Shown here piece after piece: positions 10,267 to 18,035 of a stretch of DNA of 29,704 nt. This DNA is from a virus. The notes below the pieces were generated by a model, which made no database searches, was not told where the DNA came from, and was given only the letters and a program-made list of their open reading frames with translations. Made by a program: the position numbers and the translations under genes. How positions within the stretch are numbered: the stretch's first letter is position 1; the number at the start of each line of letters is the position of its first letter. The stretch is from positions 1 to 29,704 of the IMG/VR virus record IMGVR_UViG_3300042555_000631. One strand, given 5' to 3'.

Positions 10267-12483
10267 ATGCTAAAACAAATCTTCACCGAATATAAATCAA
10301 TCGGACTTAAAGTAATTCCGATTGAATGGGATGTTGCTAATATGCAACCTGTAAGTCATCACAATTGGAGTGAAGATAAAGAATGGAAGTTGCAAGAAAA
10401 GCATAATGCAATTATGATTCAAACAAAGGATTGTTATGCTGCTATTGATGTGGACATTAAGAATAGTAATGACAAAGAACTTTTCACAAAGTGGTTAAAG
10501 ATTATTACCAACTCCGAGCCTGATATACTTGATAAAGTTTACATTGAGAAAACGAAATCCAATGGCTATCATGTTTGGATAAAATATTGTAAACTGACAA
10601 AGAAAACGCAACTTGCAGGAAATGAGAAAGGAGCAGAAGTAATTGCTTTATATGCTAACGGTCCTTTGGTTTATACTTACCCAACTCCAGGCTATTCTGA
10701 ATTTCATCAATCAATGGCAGATGTTGAAGAACTTACTGATGATGAATACAACTATCTTATTCAAGTATCACAATACTTCAATGAGTACAAACCAACGTAT
10801 GATCCTACAAAGAAAGCTATCAGCTACCCAAAAGGATTTGAAGCAGAGTTGTCAAATTATGACAAATCACTTTCTGACGAATCATGGGAACTGCTATTGA
10901 ATGACATTGGTTTAGAACCATTGCAAAACTTCAGATATAATAAGAAGGATTTATTTGCTGCATATAAGCGAAAGGAATCAACATCGAATGCTATTTCTGC
11001 AAAGGTTTACTTTAAAAGTAAAAGAGTATTATTATTCACAGCATCAATGCATGACTTCCCTAATTGGCATAACAAAGAACAATATCCGATATGGGCTTTA
11101 CCTCCATCATTTGTACTTTACTATAAGTTTGGCAGAGATTGGGATGCAGTATTGAAATACATCGGTTGCAGTAAGCCATTGGCTATTGATTTTCCTTTTG
11201 AGATATTCCCAGAAAAAATAAGGCAATCAATATTTGATGTAGCAAAGGAAAGGTCATTGAATCCTTTATTTCTTGCAACTGCAGGACTTTGGACTATATC
11301 TTCTTTAGCAGGAACTTGTTATACTTCTGCATTCGGAAACGATGGTAAGAACATTCTATTCTGCATGTTGATTGCTCCTGTATCTGTTGGTAAAACTCCT
11401 GCTTACAAAGCAATGTGTGAATCTCCATTAAAACAATTGCAAGAGATTGAAGATGAAAAATTCAAAACTGATGTTGCTAATTGGAATGCTGAAAAGATGC
11501 AAGCATTGAATGACAAGAAACAATTCACAAAACCAAAGCCAAAGCGATTCATCCCATTTGCAGTTGATGGAACTACTGAAGGTTACATCGGACTTTGCCA
11601 AGATCAATCGGCAGGAATAGGAGTGTATCATGATGAAGCAGAAACCATCCTAAATGCTGGTAGTTTCAAATCAAACAATGATTCTATCAGTTTCTTTACA
11701 CAAGCCTTTGGCGGTGGTAGATATACTCAAATTAGAGCAGATAGAGACAAAGAAAGAGTTGTGCAAGATTTGAACATCAATCTACTTATGGGAACGCAAC
11801 CAAGTAGAATGAAGAACATCTTTACTGAAGATAGAATCGCTAATGGTTTCGCATCCAGATTTCTTATGGTTGAATCTGAATACTTACAACTAAACGAAGA
11901 TGCAGATCCTTTCACAAGCAGTAGGCAGATATGTAATGAATGGGTTAATCTAATACATGACTTGTATAATGTTAATAAAACATATTGCGAGAATGAAGCA
12001 ACACCATTGCATATTGAAATAACTGAAGGGGCAAAACAATTGTATCGGAAGTATTATAAAGAGAATCTACAATCCGCAAATCAAAGAATTGCAGATAATA
12101 TCGAAGGTCATATTATCGGAACACAAGCAAAGATGTCAACCTACATTCCTCGATTAACACAACTGATTGCAATAATTAATCAACCTTTACAACCTATTGT
12201 TACTGAAGAAGTTGTGGAGTTAGGGCAGCGTTTATTTCGTTTCTATTCCAATAGTACGATTTCAATTATTTCAAAGATATTCATGGAAGCAGATACAGGA
12301 CTTCCTAATGATTTGGAATTACTTTACAATGCTTTGCCGGATACATTCACCAATAAACAAGCGGAAGAAACCTGCATCAAGTTGAATTTACCAAGTCGAA
12401 AGTATAAAATAGCACTCCGGCGGAAGGATTTTGGCAAACTATTTCGGAAGGTTAAACATGGAGAATATACTAAAACAACATAA
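10267..12483 (+). CDS. Primase-helicase (AEP-like primase domain plus DUF3987-like ATPase)
   Basis: 738 residues. The N-terminal part has primase-polymerase signs: A-A-I-D61-V-D63 (metal-binding DxD after a strand), then K-S-N-G-Y-H102-V-W (the SxxxH nucleotide-binding motif), and a GAEVIALYANGPLVYTYP stretch. The middle and C-terminal part has an ATPase core: Walker A-like A-P-V-S-V-G-K-T (370-377), Walker B-like V-Y-H-D-E-A-E (453-459), and NLLMGTQPSRMKNIF and NGFASRFLMV segments typical of DUF3987 helicase-like proteins. Together they would prime and unwind DNA at the phage fork. It is followed 3 bases later by the methyltransferase gene. The domain assignment is by motif; no separate DNA polymerase gene is seen in the window, so host polymerase is probably used. 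Confidence 0.85.
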   Translation: MLKQIFTEYKSIGLKVIPIEWDVANMQPVSHHNWSEDKEWKLQEKHNAIMIQTKDCYAAIDVDIKNSNDKELFTKWLKIITNSEPDILDKVYIEKTKSNGYHVWIKYCKLTKKTQLAGNEKGAEVIALYANGPLVYTYPTPGYSEFHQSMADVEELTDDEYNYLIQVSQYFNEYKPTYDPTKKAISYPKGFEAELSNYDKSLSDESWELLLNDIGLEPLQNFRYNKKDLFAAYKRKESTSNAISAKVYFKSKRVLLFTASMHDFPNWHNKEQYPIWALPPSFVLYYKFGRDWDAVLKYIGCSKPLAIDFPFEIFPEKIRQSIFDVAKERSLNPLFLATAGLWTISSLAGTCYTSAFGNDGKNILFCMLIAPVSVGKTPAYKAMCESPLKQLQEIEDEKFKTDVANWNAEKMQALNDKKQFTKPKPKRFIPFAVDGTTEGYIGLCQDQSAGIGVYHDEAETILNAGSFKSNNDSISFFTQAFGGGRYTQIRADRDKERVVQDLNINLLMGTQPSRMKNIFTEDRIANGFASRFLMVESEYLQLNEDADPFTSSRQICNEWVNLIHDLYNVNKTYCENEATPLHIEITEGAKQLYRKYYKENLQSANQRIADNIEGHIIGTQAKMSTYIPRLTQLIAIINQPLQPIVTEEVVELGQRLFRFYSNSTISIISKIFMEADTGLPNDLELLYNALPDTFTNKQAEETCIKLNLPSRKYKIALRRKDFGKLFRKVKHGEYTKTT

Positions 12484-12486
12484 ACT

Positions 12487-13566
12487 ATGAAAAATAAAAA
12501 ACACAATTTTCCCTACAAATGGACTTTAAAGGATGCAGTATTTACAAAAGACAAAGGCAAAGTATTTAGTTGCTTTGCATGTGGTGGTGGCTCTACAATG
12601 GGATATAAATTAGCTGGATTTGATGTGATAGGGCATAATGATATTGATAAAAAAATGATTGAAGTATATCAAGAAAATCATAAACCTAAATTTTCATTTT
12701 TAGAAAGTATTACAACTTTTGCAAAGCGTAAAGATTTACCTAAAGAACTTTATGAACTGGATATTTTAGATGGTTCGCCACCTTGTTCAAGTTTTTCAAT
12801 GGCTGGTAATCGTGAAAAGGATTGGGGAAAAGAAAAGAAATTTCGAGAAGGTCAAGAAATGCAGGTTTTAGATACATTGTTTTTTGATTTTATTGATTTG
12901 GCTAAAGAACTGCAACCGAAAGTGGTCGTTGCTGAAAATGTAAAAGGTCTTTTATTGGGTGCTGCTAAAGAATACGTTCGTAAAATTTACAACGCATTTG
13001 ATGAAGCTGGTTATTATTGCCAACACTTTTTGCTTGATGCTTCAAAAATGGGTGTACCTCAAAGACGTGAAAGAGTATTTTTTATTTGTTTACGCAAAGA
13101 TTTATCAAGTAAGTTTTTACATTGGCAAGATATGTTTACAGAAGTTCCGAAAATTGAAATGGAATTTAACGAGCCTGGTATATTATTTAGAGAAGTTTAT
13201 AATAATTATACGGATAGGCCACTATCTAAAAATATGAAAAAAATATGGGACTTAAGAATAATTGGAGATGGAGATTTTGAACATATAAATAAAAGAGAAT
13301 TTAACAGGCCAAATATTAATTTTAATCACAAATTTATTTATACAGACAGCTCTAATATTAATACAATTACAGCAGGAGACCAATGTGTTTTATTTGATGA
13401 ACCAAGATATAGAAATTTTGATGAACTTTGTAATTGTGGCACCTACCCAAAAGATTATAATTTTAAAAATAATAAACCTGAATATTTAATAGGAATGTCA
13501 GTTCCTCCAGTTATGACCGCACAAATAGCAAAACAAGTATATGACCAATGGTTATCAAAATTATAA
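12487..13566 (+). CDS. DNA (cytosine-5) methyltransferase
   Basis: 359 residues with the ordered C5 methyltransferase motifs: motif I F-S-C-F-A-C-G-G-G-S-T (27-37, a variant of DLFxGxGG), motif IV G-S-P-P-C100-S-S-F-S with the catalytic Cys, motif VI E150-N-V, motif VIII Q192-R-R-E-R, and near the end N-T-I-T-A-G (motif IX region) and IGMSVPPVMTAQIAKQVY (motif X). It transfers methyl from SAM to cytosine C5; the target is set by the variable region 200-320 and cannot be read. No restriction partner is nearby, so it is an orphan enzyme, probably protecting phage DNA from host restriction or marking the adjacent origin. It ends just before a strong terminator. Confidence 0.93.
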   Translation: MKNKKHNFPYKWTLKDAVFTKDKGKVFSCFACGGGSTMGYKLAGFDVIGHNDIDKKMIEVYQENHKPKFSFLESITTFAKRKDLPKELYELDILDGSPPCSSFSMAGNREKDWGKEKKFREGQEMQVLDTLFFDFIDLAKELQPKVVVAENVKGLLLGAAKEYVRKIYNAFDEAGYYCQHFLLDASKMGVPQRRERVFFICLRKDLSSKFLHWQDMFTEVPKIEMEFNEPGILFREVYNNYTDRPLSKNMKKIWDLRIIGDGDFEHINKREFNRPNINFNHKFIYTDSSNINTITAGDQCVLFDEPRYRNFDELCNCGTYPKDYNFKNNKPEYLIGMSVPPVMTAQIAKQVYDQWLSKL

Positions 13567-13586
13567 AAACTTCGGCGGAATACACT

Positions 13587-13612
13587 AAAGCACTATAAAA
13601 AGTGCTTTTTTT
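13587..13612 (+). terminator. Intrinsic terminator of the replication operon
   Basis: Perfect 8-bp stem AAAGCACT (13587-13594) and AGTGCTTT (13601-13608) with loop ATAAAA, running into a T-tract to 13612. Located 20 bases after the methyltransferase stop. Confidence 0.85.
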
Positions 13613-13618
13613 ATGTCG

Positions 13619-13804
13619 ATATGCACCTCATTTGCACCTCATTTGCACCTCTGAAACCCTTACCTGTAAAGGATATGCACCATAAACAGTGCTTTTCTAG
13701 AATTATTAGAAGTAAATATTATTATTATTAAAAAAAAAGTATTTCAAAAAAAATGGTGCATATGGTGCAAATCCTTACCACCATTGACTTTGAGAGGTGC
13801 AAAT
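13619..13804. repeat. Seven-iteron array, candidate replication origin
   Basis: The 9-mer ATWTGCACC occurs seven times in the non-coding region 13567-13883. Four copies point right at 13619, 13630, 13641 (exact 11-bp tandem) and 13673. Three copies point left at 13753-13763, 13762-13772 and 13794-13804. The two bases after the 9-mer are TC, TC, TC, AT on the right-pointing copies and AT, AT, TC on the left-pointing ones, a mirror order. The inner copies are part of a larger inverted repeat (13666-13683 and 13762-13778). The centre is A/T-rich. Each site holds the core TWTNCAC of a DnaA box. Iterons with an A/T-rich core beside primase genes fit an origin; operator function is the alternative. 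Confidence 0.65.
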
Positions 13805-13883
13805 CAAGTGTTTTTGAGGTGATTATGGTGTTTTTCAAAAAAATATTTTTTTATATCAAACACTTGTTTTAATTTTAAGTAAG

Positions 13884-14402
13884 TTGAAATGCAATCATTA
13901 CATAGAACAAATATATAAAAGCAAAGAAATAAACTCTTTTATTGCTTCAATTCATCCTGTTTCATTACAAGACGATTTAAGGCAAGAATTGGCTTTGGCT
14001 TTACTTTCTATCGACTGCGATAAAATAATCGAAATTTCGGCTTCTAATGGCTTAATGGGATACTCTATAAAGATTCTCAGCAACATGGCTTTCAGTAATA
14101 CATCACCTTTCTATAAAAAATTCAAAAAAGATGAGTATGAAAAAGCTATCGCCTACATGAGAAGTCAAATGAACTTACCTGTATTGAATCCTAAACTTTC
14201 TAAATTGGTAAATGAAAGATTATTACTAAAATACTCCATTGATGAAATGGAAGCACATGAAGCAATTCTATTCAATAAATACGTTGAAGTAAGAAGTTGT
14301 CAACAAGTTGCTGATTACTATTCAATTCCTTTAAAGCATGTCAAAGACGTTATTCGTAAAACTAAAAAAGAACTTAAAGACTTATGTACATCACAATTCT
14401 AG
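13884..14402 (+). CDS. Putative phage sigma factor (sigma-70/ECF-like), TTG start
   Basis: 172 residues from TTG at 13884; the next ATG would remove 58 residues including the conserved-looking LQDDLRQELALALLSI helix, so TTG is preferred. The N-terminal half is helical with the region-2-like DDLRQELALALL pattern. The C-terminal end (A-H-E-A-I-L-F-N-K-Y, then SCQQVADYYSIPLKHVKDVI and RKTKKELKDL) has the shape of a sigma region 4 helix-turn-helix. Bacteroidota phages often carry such a gene just before the packaging and structural genes, so it may switch on late transcription. Overlaps the next gene by 19 bases. The family call is by fold pattern, moderate confidence. Confidence 0.6.
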   Translation: MKCNHYIEQIYKSKEINSFIASIHPVSLQDDLRQELALALLSIDCDKIIEISASNGLMGYSIKILSNMAFSNTSPFYKKFKKDEYEKAIAYMRSQMNLPVLNPKLSKLVNERLLLKYSIDEMEAHEAILFNKYVEVRSCQQVADYYSIPLKHVKDVIRKTKKELKDLCTSQF

Positions 14403-14623
14403 CAGCATGGTTATTTGCCTACTACTTTGTAAAAGTGGCATTACTACCTAACAAAATCAAGAATCTTTACAACATTCCATATACCAAACGCATCAAGCCT
14501 TTTGATTGTGTTACCTGTCTTTCAGTATGGAGTGCTGCAATACTTTACTTCCTTCCCATTGAAGTATCACAATTCCTTGTCATCACTTTTGGTGCAGGAT
14601 TCATCGGCCAAATAATTAAATAA
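14384..14623 (+). CDS. Small membrane protein with CxxC (79 aa)
   Basis: 79 residues with helices at about 2-20 (ITILAAWLFAYYFVKVALL), 46-57 and 60-77. A loop between them has P-F-D-C42-V-T-C45-L-S-V-W, a CxxC pair seen in DUF1360-type small membrane proteins. Overlaps the sigma-like gene by 19 bases and shares its last base with the start of the next gene. Function unknown; possible metal or disulfide site is inferred from the Cys pair. Confidence 0.65.
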   Translation: MYITILAAWLFAYYFVKVALLPNKIKNLYNIPYTKRIKPFDCVTCLSVWSAAILYFLPIEVSQFLVITFGAGFIGQIIK

Positions 14624-14739
14624 TGAAGAACACTACTAACAACAAAACTTGCTTCGGTAAACGTAAGCATGGTAAAGCGAAGAAATCCTACAACAAAAAT
14701 GATAGGAAAGAACGCAATTATAGGGGGCAAGGAAGATGA
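14623..14739 (+). CDS. Basic mini-protein (38 aa)
   Basis: A 38-codon frame starting MKNTTNNKTCFGKRKHGKAK and ending YRGQGR, with about a third of residues Lys or Arg and no hydrophobic core. The start overlaps the previous stop (TAATG) and the end is ATGA-coupled to the glycosyltransferase. The tight coupling and the K-R-K-H-G-K-A-K-K-S-Y-N-K motif, which I recall from other Bacteroidota phages, support it being real. It may bind RNA or DNA; this is inferred from charge only. Confidence 0.65.
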   Translation: MKNTTNNKTCFGKRKHGKAKKSYNKNDRKERNYRGQGR

Positions 14740-15740
14740 GAGTATTAGGGCTAATGAGCAAGTGGTCGGGATGTGGTTGGCATCGTGTGATGTTACCATT
14801 GGCATTCCTGCCAGATAGCTATAACCATGTTACGAATATTCCTAGTGAAGAACTCTTCAAAGAAAGGCAGTTTGATATTTTACTTTATAATCGTTTCTGC
14901 TTCTTTGATAAAGATTGGGAACTCACAAAATCAATATTCAAAGTCGTAATGGATCTTGATGATGATTGGGAACTTCCTGTTAAACATCCTATGTATCACT
15001 TGTATAAAATGCAAGAAGAAAAGATACTTAACAATATAGCAAATGCTGACTTGATTACTGTTACAAATCAAAGGCTTTATGACAAGGTTTCTAAACTACA
15101 CAATAACGTCGTTATACTTCCGAATGCTATCCCTTTGGGTGAACATCAATATACTGATGAGAAACTTGAATCTGATTTAGTTCGTATCTTTTGGGCAGGT
15201 GGTTCATCTCATCTTGCTGATATGTCTATACTTCGCAATCCTATAAAGAGATTGAACGAACTTAACAATATCGAAATGGTCTTAGGGGGTTACACCGATA
15301 CAGATCCTGTATCAAAGGAATATTGGGTTAAGATGCATAATATCTTTACAAATGGCAATAGGTTTAAGAATAGGAAATTAGAAGGCACAATGCCAAACGG
15401 TTACATGGAGCATTATAAACATGCAGACATTATGCTAATACCTTTAGAAGATAGCAAATGGCATGGCTGCAAATCAAATCTAAAGATTCTTGAAGCAGCA
15501 AGTAAACGAATACCATGTATTGTGTCTAATGTTGAACCATACAATGTAGACAAAGACTGTCCTGTTTTATTTGTCAATAGTCAATCCGATTGGAATAAAC
15601 ATATCAAATATTTAGTTAACAATCCTGAAGAAAGGATAAAATTAGGAGAACAATTATATGAGTGGGCAAAAGAAAAATACAACTATCAAGAAATCAGCCA
15701 AAGAAGATTCGATGCATATTCAAGTCTTATTAAAGCATAA
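14736..15740 (+). CDS. Glycosyltransferase, GT-B fold (GT4-like)
   Basis: 334 residues. The start MRVLGLMSKWSGCGWHRVML is the N-terminal Rossmann strand and loop of a GT-B enzyme. Acidic D-L-D-D-D-W near residue 80, linker V-I-L-P-N-A-I near 125, and second-domain start L-V-R-I-F-W-A-G-G-S-S-H. The donor-binding site is C-K-S-N-L-K-I-L-E-A-A-S (about 245-256), the E-containing motif of GT4-type enzymes. It would move a sugar from a nucleotide-sugar to an acceptor; acceptor (DNA base, capsid or host glycan) unknown. It sits between sigma-like and terminase genes with a SAM methyltransferase two genes on, so the pair may modify the same target. Confidence 0.8.
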   Translation: MRVLGLMSKWSGCGWHRVMLPLAFLPDSYNHVTNIPSEELFKERQFDILLYNRFCFFDKDWELTKSIFKVVMDLDDDWELPVKHPMYHLYKMQEEKILNNIANADLITVTNQRLYDKVSKLHNNVVILPNAIPLGEHQYTDEKLESDLVRIFWAGGSSHLADMSILRNPIKRLNELNNIEMVLGGYTDTDPVSKEYWVKMHNIFTNGNRFKNRKLEGTMPNGYMEHYKHADIMLIPLEDSKWHGCKSNLKILEAASKRIPCIVSNVEPYNVDKDCPVLFVNSQSDWNKHIKYLVNNPEERIKLGEQLYEWAKEKYNYQEISQRRFDAYSSLIKA

Positions 15741-15921
15741 GCATCACTTCGATCTATTTATCAAAACAGGTGAATTGGTAAACTTCAATGCTGATACCCA
15801 AGACGAACTTTTTAATATATATAAACAGAAGTTTCCTAATTATGACTACAACCGTAGATGTCCTGCTTGTGTTGCAGAGTTCATGGTTGCAGTTTATTCT
15901 CATTTTAAAAATGAATTATGA
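15712..15921 (+). CDS. Small CxxC protein (69 aa), unknown
   Basis: 69 residues from ATG 15712 (MHIQVLLKHKHHFDLFIKTG). An earlier in-frame ATG at 15658 would lengthen the overlap with the glycosyltransferase from 29 to 83 bases, so 15712 is preferred. Near the end C-P-A-C-V-A-E-F-M-V-A-V-Y holds a CxxC. The 4-base ATGA overlap with the methyltransferase points to coupling. Function unknown. Confidence 0.65.
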   Translation: MHIQVLLKHKHHFDLFIKTGELVNFNADTQDELFNIYKQKFPNYDYNRRCPACVAEFMVAVYSHFKNEL

Positions 15922-16451
15922 TAACACCTGAAGAGTTCTTGCAAACTGAAATAAATATGGGAATATCATTCCAAAGTGAGCAGTTCGTAAACTTGGCGAA
16001 TTATACTGCTCAACAATTGAATGGTTATCCTATCAAGTCTGTAATGGATTACGGAGCAGGAACAGGCGTTTATGCTGATGCATTTTACAAATTAGGTTAT
16101 GATGTTAAATGCTTTGAAATATGGGAAGCACATCAAAACTATATCAAAGCTAATGCGCCACATTTGCAAATCATCAGTAAGCCTATTACAACCGATTTAA
16201 TGCTATTTATCGAAGTTGCTGAACATATGAATGACAAAGAAATTAAAGCGTTATTTAAGAAGATAAAGCCTAAATACATCTTGTTCAGCTCAACAAGCGA
16301 AAGTAAGCCGGGATGGGATGAACAATGGGGTCATATAAATATTAAACAACAAAATGAATGGGTTGATATGTTCTATGATTTCGGTTATAAATTGAGCAAA
16401 GAACTTTCACAACCTACAACGTATACAAAATTATTTGAGATAAATGGGTAA
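15918..16451 (+). CDS. SAM-dependent methyltransferase, class I
   Basis: 177 residues. Motif I is S-V-M-D-Y-G-A-G-T-G-V-Y (about 41-52), followed by a strand ending in the acidic E (VKCFEIWE) that binds SAM ribose. Later D-L-M-L-F-I-E-V-A-E-H-M is the UbiE/class I pattern (DLxxxxEVxEH), and W-G-H-I-N-I-K near the end resembles small-molecule or glycan methyltransferases. It is not a typical DNA methyltransferase as no DPPY or PCQ motif is seen. Coupled by overlaps to the 69-aa gene and small terminase gene. Possible role in modifying a sugar added by the nearby glycosyltransferase is inference. Confidence 0.78.
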   Translation: MITPEEFLQTEINMGISFQSEQFVNLANYTAQQLNGYPIKSVMDYGAGTGVYADAFYKLGYDVKCFEIWEAHQNYIKANAPHLQIISKPITTDLMLFIEVAEHMNDKEIKALFKKIKPKYILFSSTSESKPGWDEQWGHINIKQQNEWVDMFYDFGYKLSKELSQPTTYTKLFEING

Positions 16452-16851
16452 ACATAAATACATAGAAACTCCTGAAAAGATGTGGGAATACTTCATGGCT
16501 TATAAAGAACAAGTCAAAAGCCATCCAATATTAAAGCATGATTTTGTTGGAGGTGCAGGTAAAGAAATACAAAGGAAATTAGAAAAACCTTTGACAATGG
16601 AAGGATTTAATAACTATCTTTTCATCAATGGGATTTGTGATAATGCTAAACATTATTTTGCTAATTCTGATAACAAATACGATGATTATTTAACCATCTG
16701 TTCGCATATAAGAGAAATAATAAGACAAGATCAGATAGAAGGCGGCATGGCAGGAATATACAATCCATCAATAACACAAAGATTGAATAACTTGGTAGAA
16801 AAGAATGAAACTAAAGTTCATGTTGAACAACCATTCTTTGGCGATGATTAA
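16444..16851 (+). CDS. terS: Terminase small subunit (gp3-like DNA packaging protein)
   Basis: 135 residues: I-E-T-P-E-K-M-W-E-Y-F near the start, KSHPILKHDFVGGAGKEI, the EKPLTMEGFNNYLFINGI block, YFANSDNKYDDYLTICSHIR, then AGIYNPSITQRLNNLVEKNE. This order matches the gp3-like small terminases of Bacteroidota and other phages, which recognise packaging sites on DNA and regulate the large subunit. It ends 2 bases before the large terminase and overlaps the methyltransferase by 8 bases. The short acidic/aromatic tail (QPFFGDD) may contact TerL. Confidence 0.88.
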   Translation: MGKHKYIETPEKMWEYFMAYKEQVKSHPILKHDFVGGAGKEIQRKLEKPLTMEGFNNYLFINGICDNAKHYFANSDNKYDDYLTICSHIREIIRQDQIEGGMAGIYNPSITQRLNNLVEKNETKVHVEQPFFGDD

Positions 16852-16853
16852 CT

Positions 16854-18017
16854 ATGTTCATCAAAACAACTGCAATACGAAAGATTCGTACTCTTACAAA
16901 ATTTGTAAAGGGAATACAAGGCGGAACTTCTGCCGGGAAAACTTATGCCATTATCCCAATACTTTGTGACATTGCAACAAAGAATCCATTATCTGAAATC
17001 AGCATTGTAGCTGAATCCATTCCACATCTCAAAAGAGGTGCAATGAAAGACTTCAAAAAGATAATGGTTGAAACAGGTAGATTCGATGACAACAGATGGA
17101 ATGCTTCAGACTTCAAATACACATTCGCCAATGGCTCACAAATAGAGTTTTTCTCTGCAGATAACGATGCAAAGCTACGAGGTGCAAGACGTGACTACCT
17201 TTACATGAATGAGTGCAATAACATGACCTTCCATTCTTATACCGAACTTGCATCCAGAACAAAGCAAGGTGTGTATTTAGATTGGAATCCTACAAATACA
17301 TTTTGGTTTCATAACGAACTGCTAAATGATGAAGATGTTGACTTCCTTACAATCAACTATACCGATAACGAAGCCTGTCCAGAATCAGCATTGAACTTTA
17401 TTTTAAAAGCAAAAGAGAAAGCAGAACAAGGCAATGCATTTTGGCAGAATTGGTATAAGGTTTATGGGCTTGGCGAGATTGGTAATCTTGAAGGGGTAAT
17501 CTTCAACAATTGGAAGCAGATTGACAAGATACCTGATGAAGCAAAGTTATTAGGCATAGGTTGTGACTTTGGATATACAAATGATCCTACTGCCTTAATT
17601 GAAGTTTATACCTACAATGGCAAAAGATATGTGAATGAGTTAATGTATCGTTCCGGTATGCTCAACTCTGATATTGCCAAGATACTACCTAAAGGAGTGA
17701 TAGTTTATGCTGATAGTTCAGAACCAAAATCCATTGATGAGATAAAAAGATATGGCATATTGATTAAAGGAGTTACTAAAGGAAAGGATTCAATCAAATA
17801 TGGCATTGATGTAATGCAGCAGCAAGAATATTATGTTACAAGTCAAAGTGCCAATCTAATTAAGGAGTTGCGGTCCTACAGTTGGGATAAAGACAAAGAA
17901 GGTAAGAAACTAAATAAGCCTATTGAATACTTCAATCATGCTATTGACGCGCTGCGTTACCATGAAATGGAAGCATTGGGAATAAAAAAGAATTGGGGCA
18001 AATACCATGTCATCTAA
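16854..18017 (+). CDS. terL: Terminase large subunit (packaging ATPase-nuclease)
   Basis: 387 residues. ATPase: Walker A G23-G-T-S-A-G-K-T30, Walker B Y-L-Y-M-N-E120, coupling motif D-W-N-P-T (143-147). Nuclease (RNase H-like): D238 in C-D-F-G-Y-T-N-D-P-T, D287 in V-Y-A-D-S-S-E-P-K, D365 in H-A-I-D-A-L-R-Y. The order and spacing match phage large terminases of the Terminase_3/PBSX type. It drives DNA into the prohead and cuts concatemers. The next gene begins 18 bases on, after an AT-rich TATATATATAA element. Confidence 0.96.
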   Translation: MFIKTTAIRKIRTLTKFVKGIQGGTSAGKTYAIIPILCDIATKNPLSEISIVAESIPHLKRGAMKDFKKIMVETGRFDDNRWNASDFKYTFANGSQIEFFSADNDAKLRGARRDYLYMNECNNMTFHSYTELASRTKQGVYLDWNPTNTFWFHNELLNDEDVDFLTINYTDNEACPESALNFILKAKEKAEQGNAFWQNWYKVYGLGEIGNLEGVIFNNWKQIDKIPDEAKLLGIGCDFGYTNDPTALIEVYTYNGKRYVNELMYRSGMLNSDIAKILPKGVIVYADSSEPKSIDEIKRYGILIKGVTKGKDSIKYGIDVMQQQEYYVTSQSANLIKELRSYSWDKDKEGKKLNKPIEYFNHAIDALRYHEMEALGIKKNWGKYHVI

Positions 18018-18035
18018 AAACTATATATATAACGT

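Noticed and set aside
13619-13651. CRISPR-like or simple tandem repeat
   Set aside because: Units are 11 bp with no spacers, and inverted copies follow; an iteron array explains them better.
15658-15711. Longer start for the 69-aa CxxC gene
   Set aside because: It would overlap the glycosyltransferase by 83 bases; the shorter start gives an overlap of 29 and begins with the protein-like HIQVLLKHKHHF.
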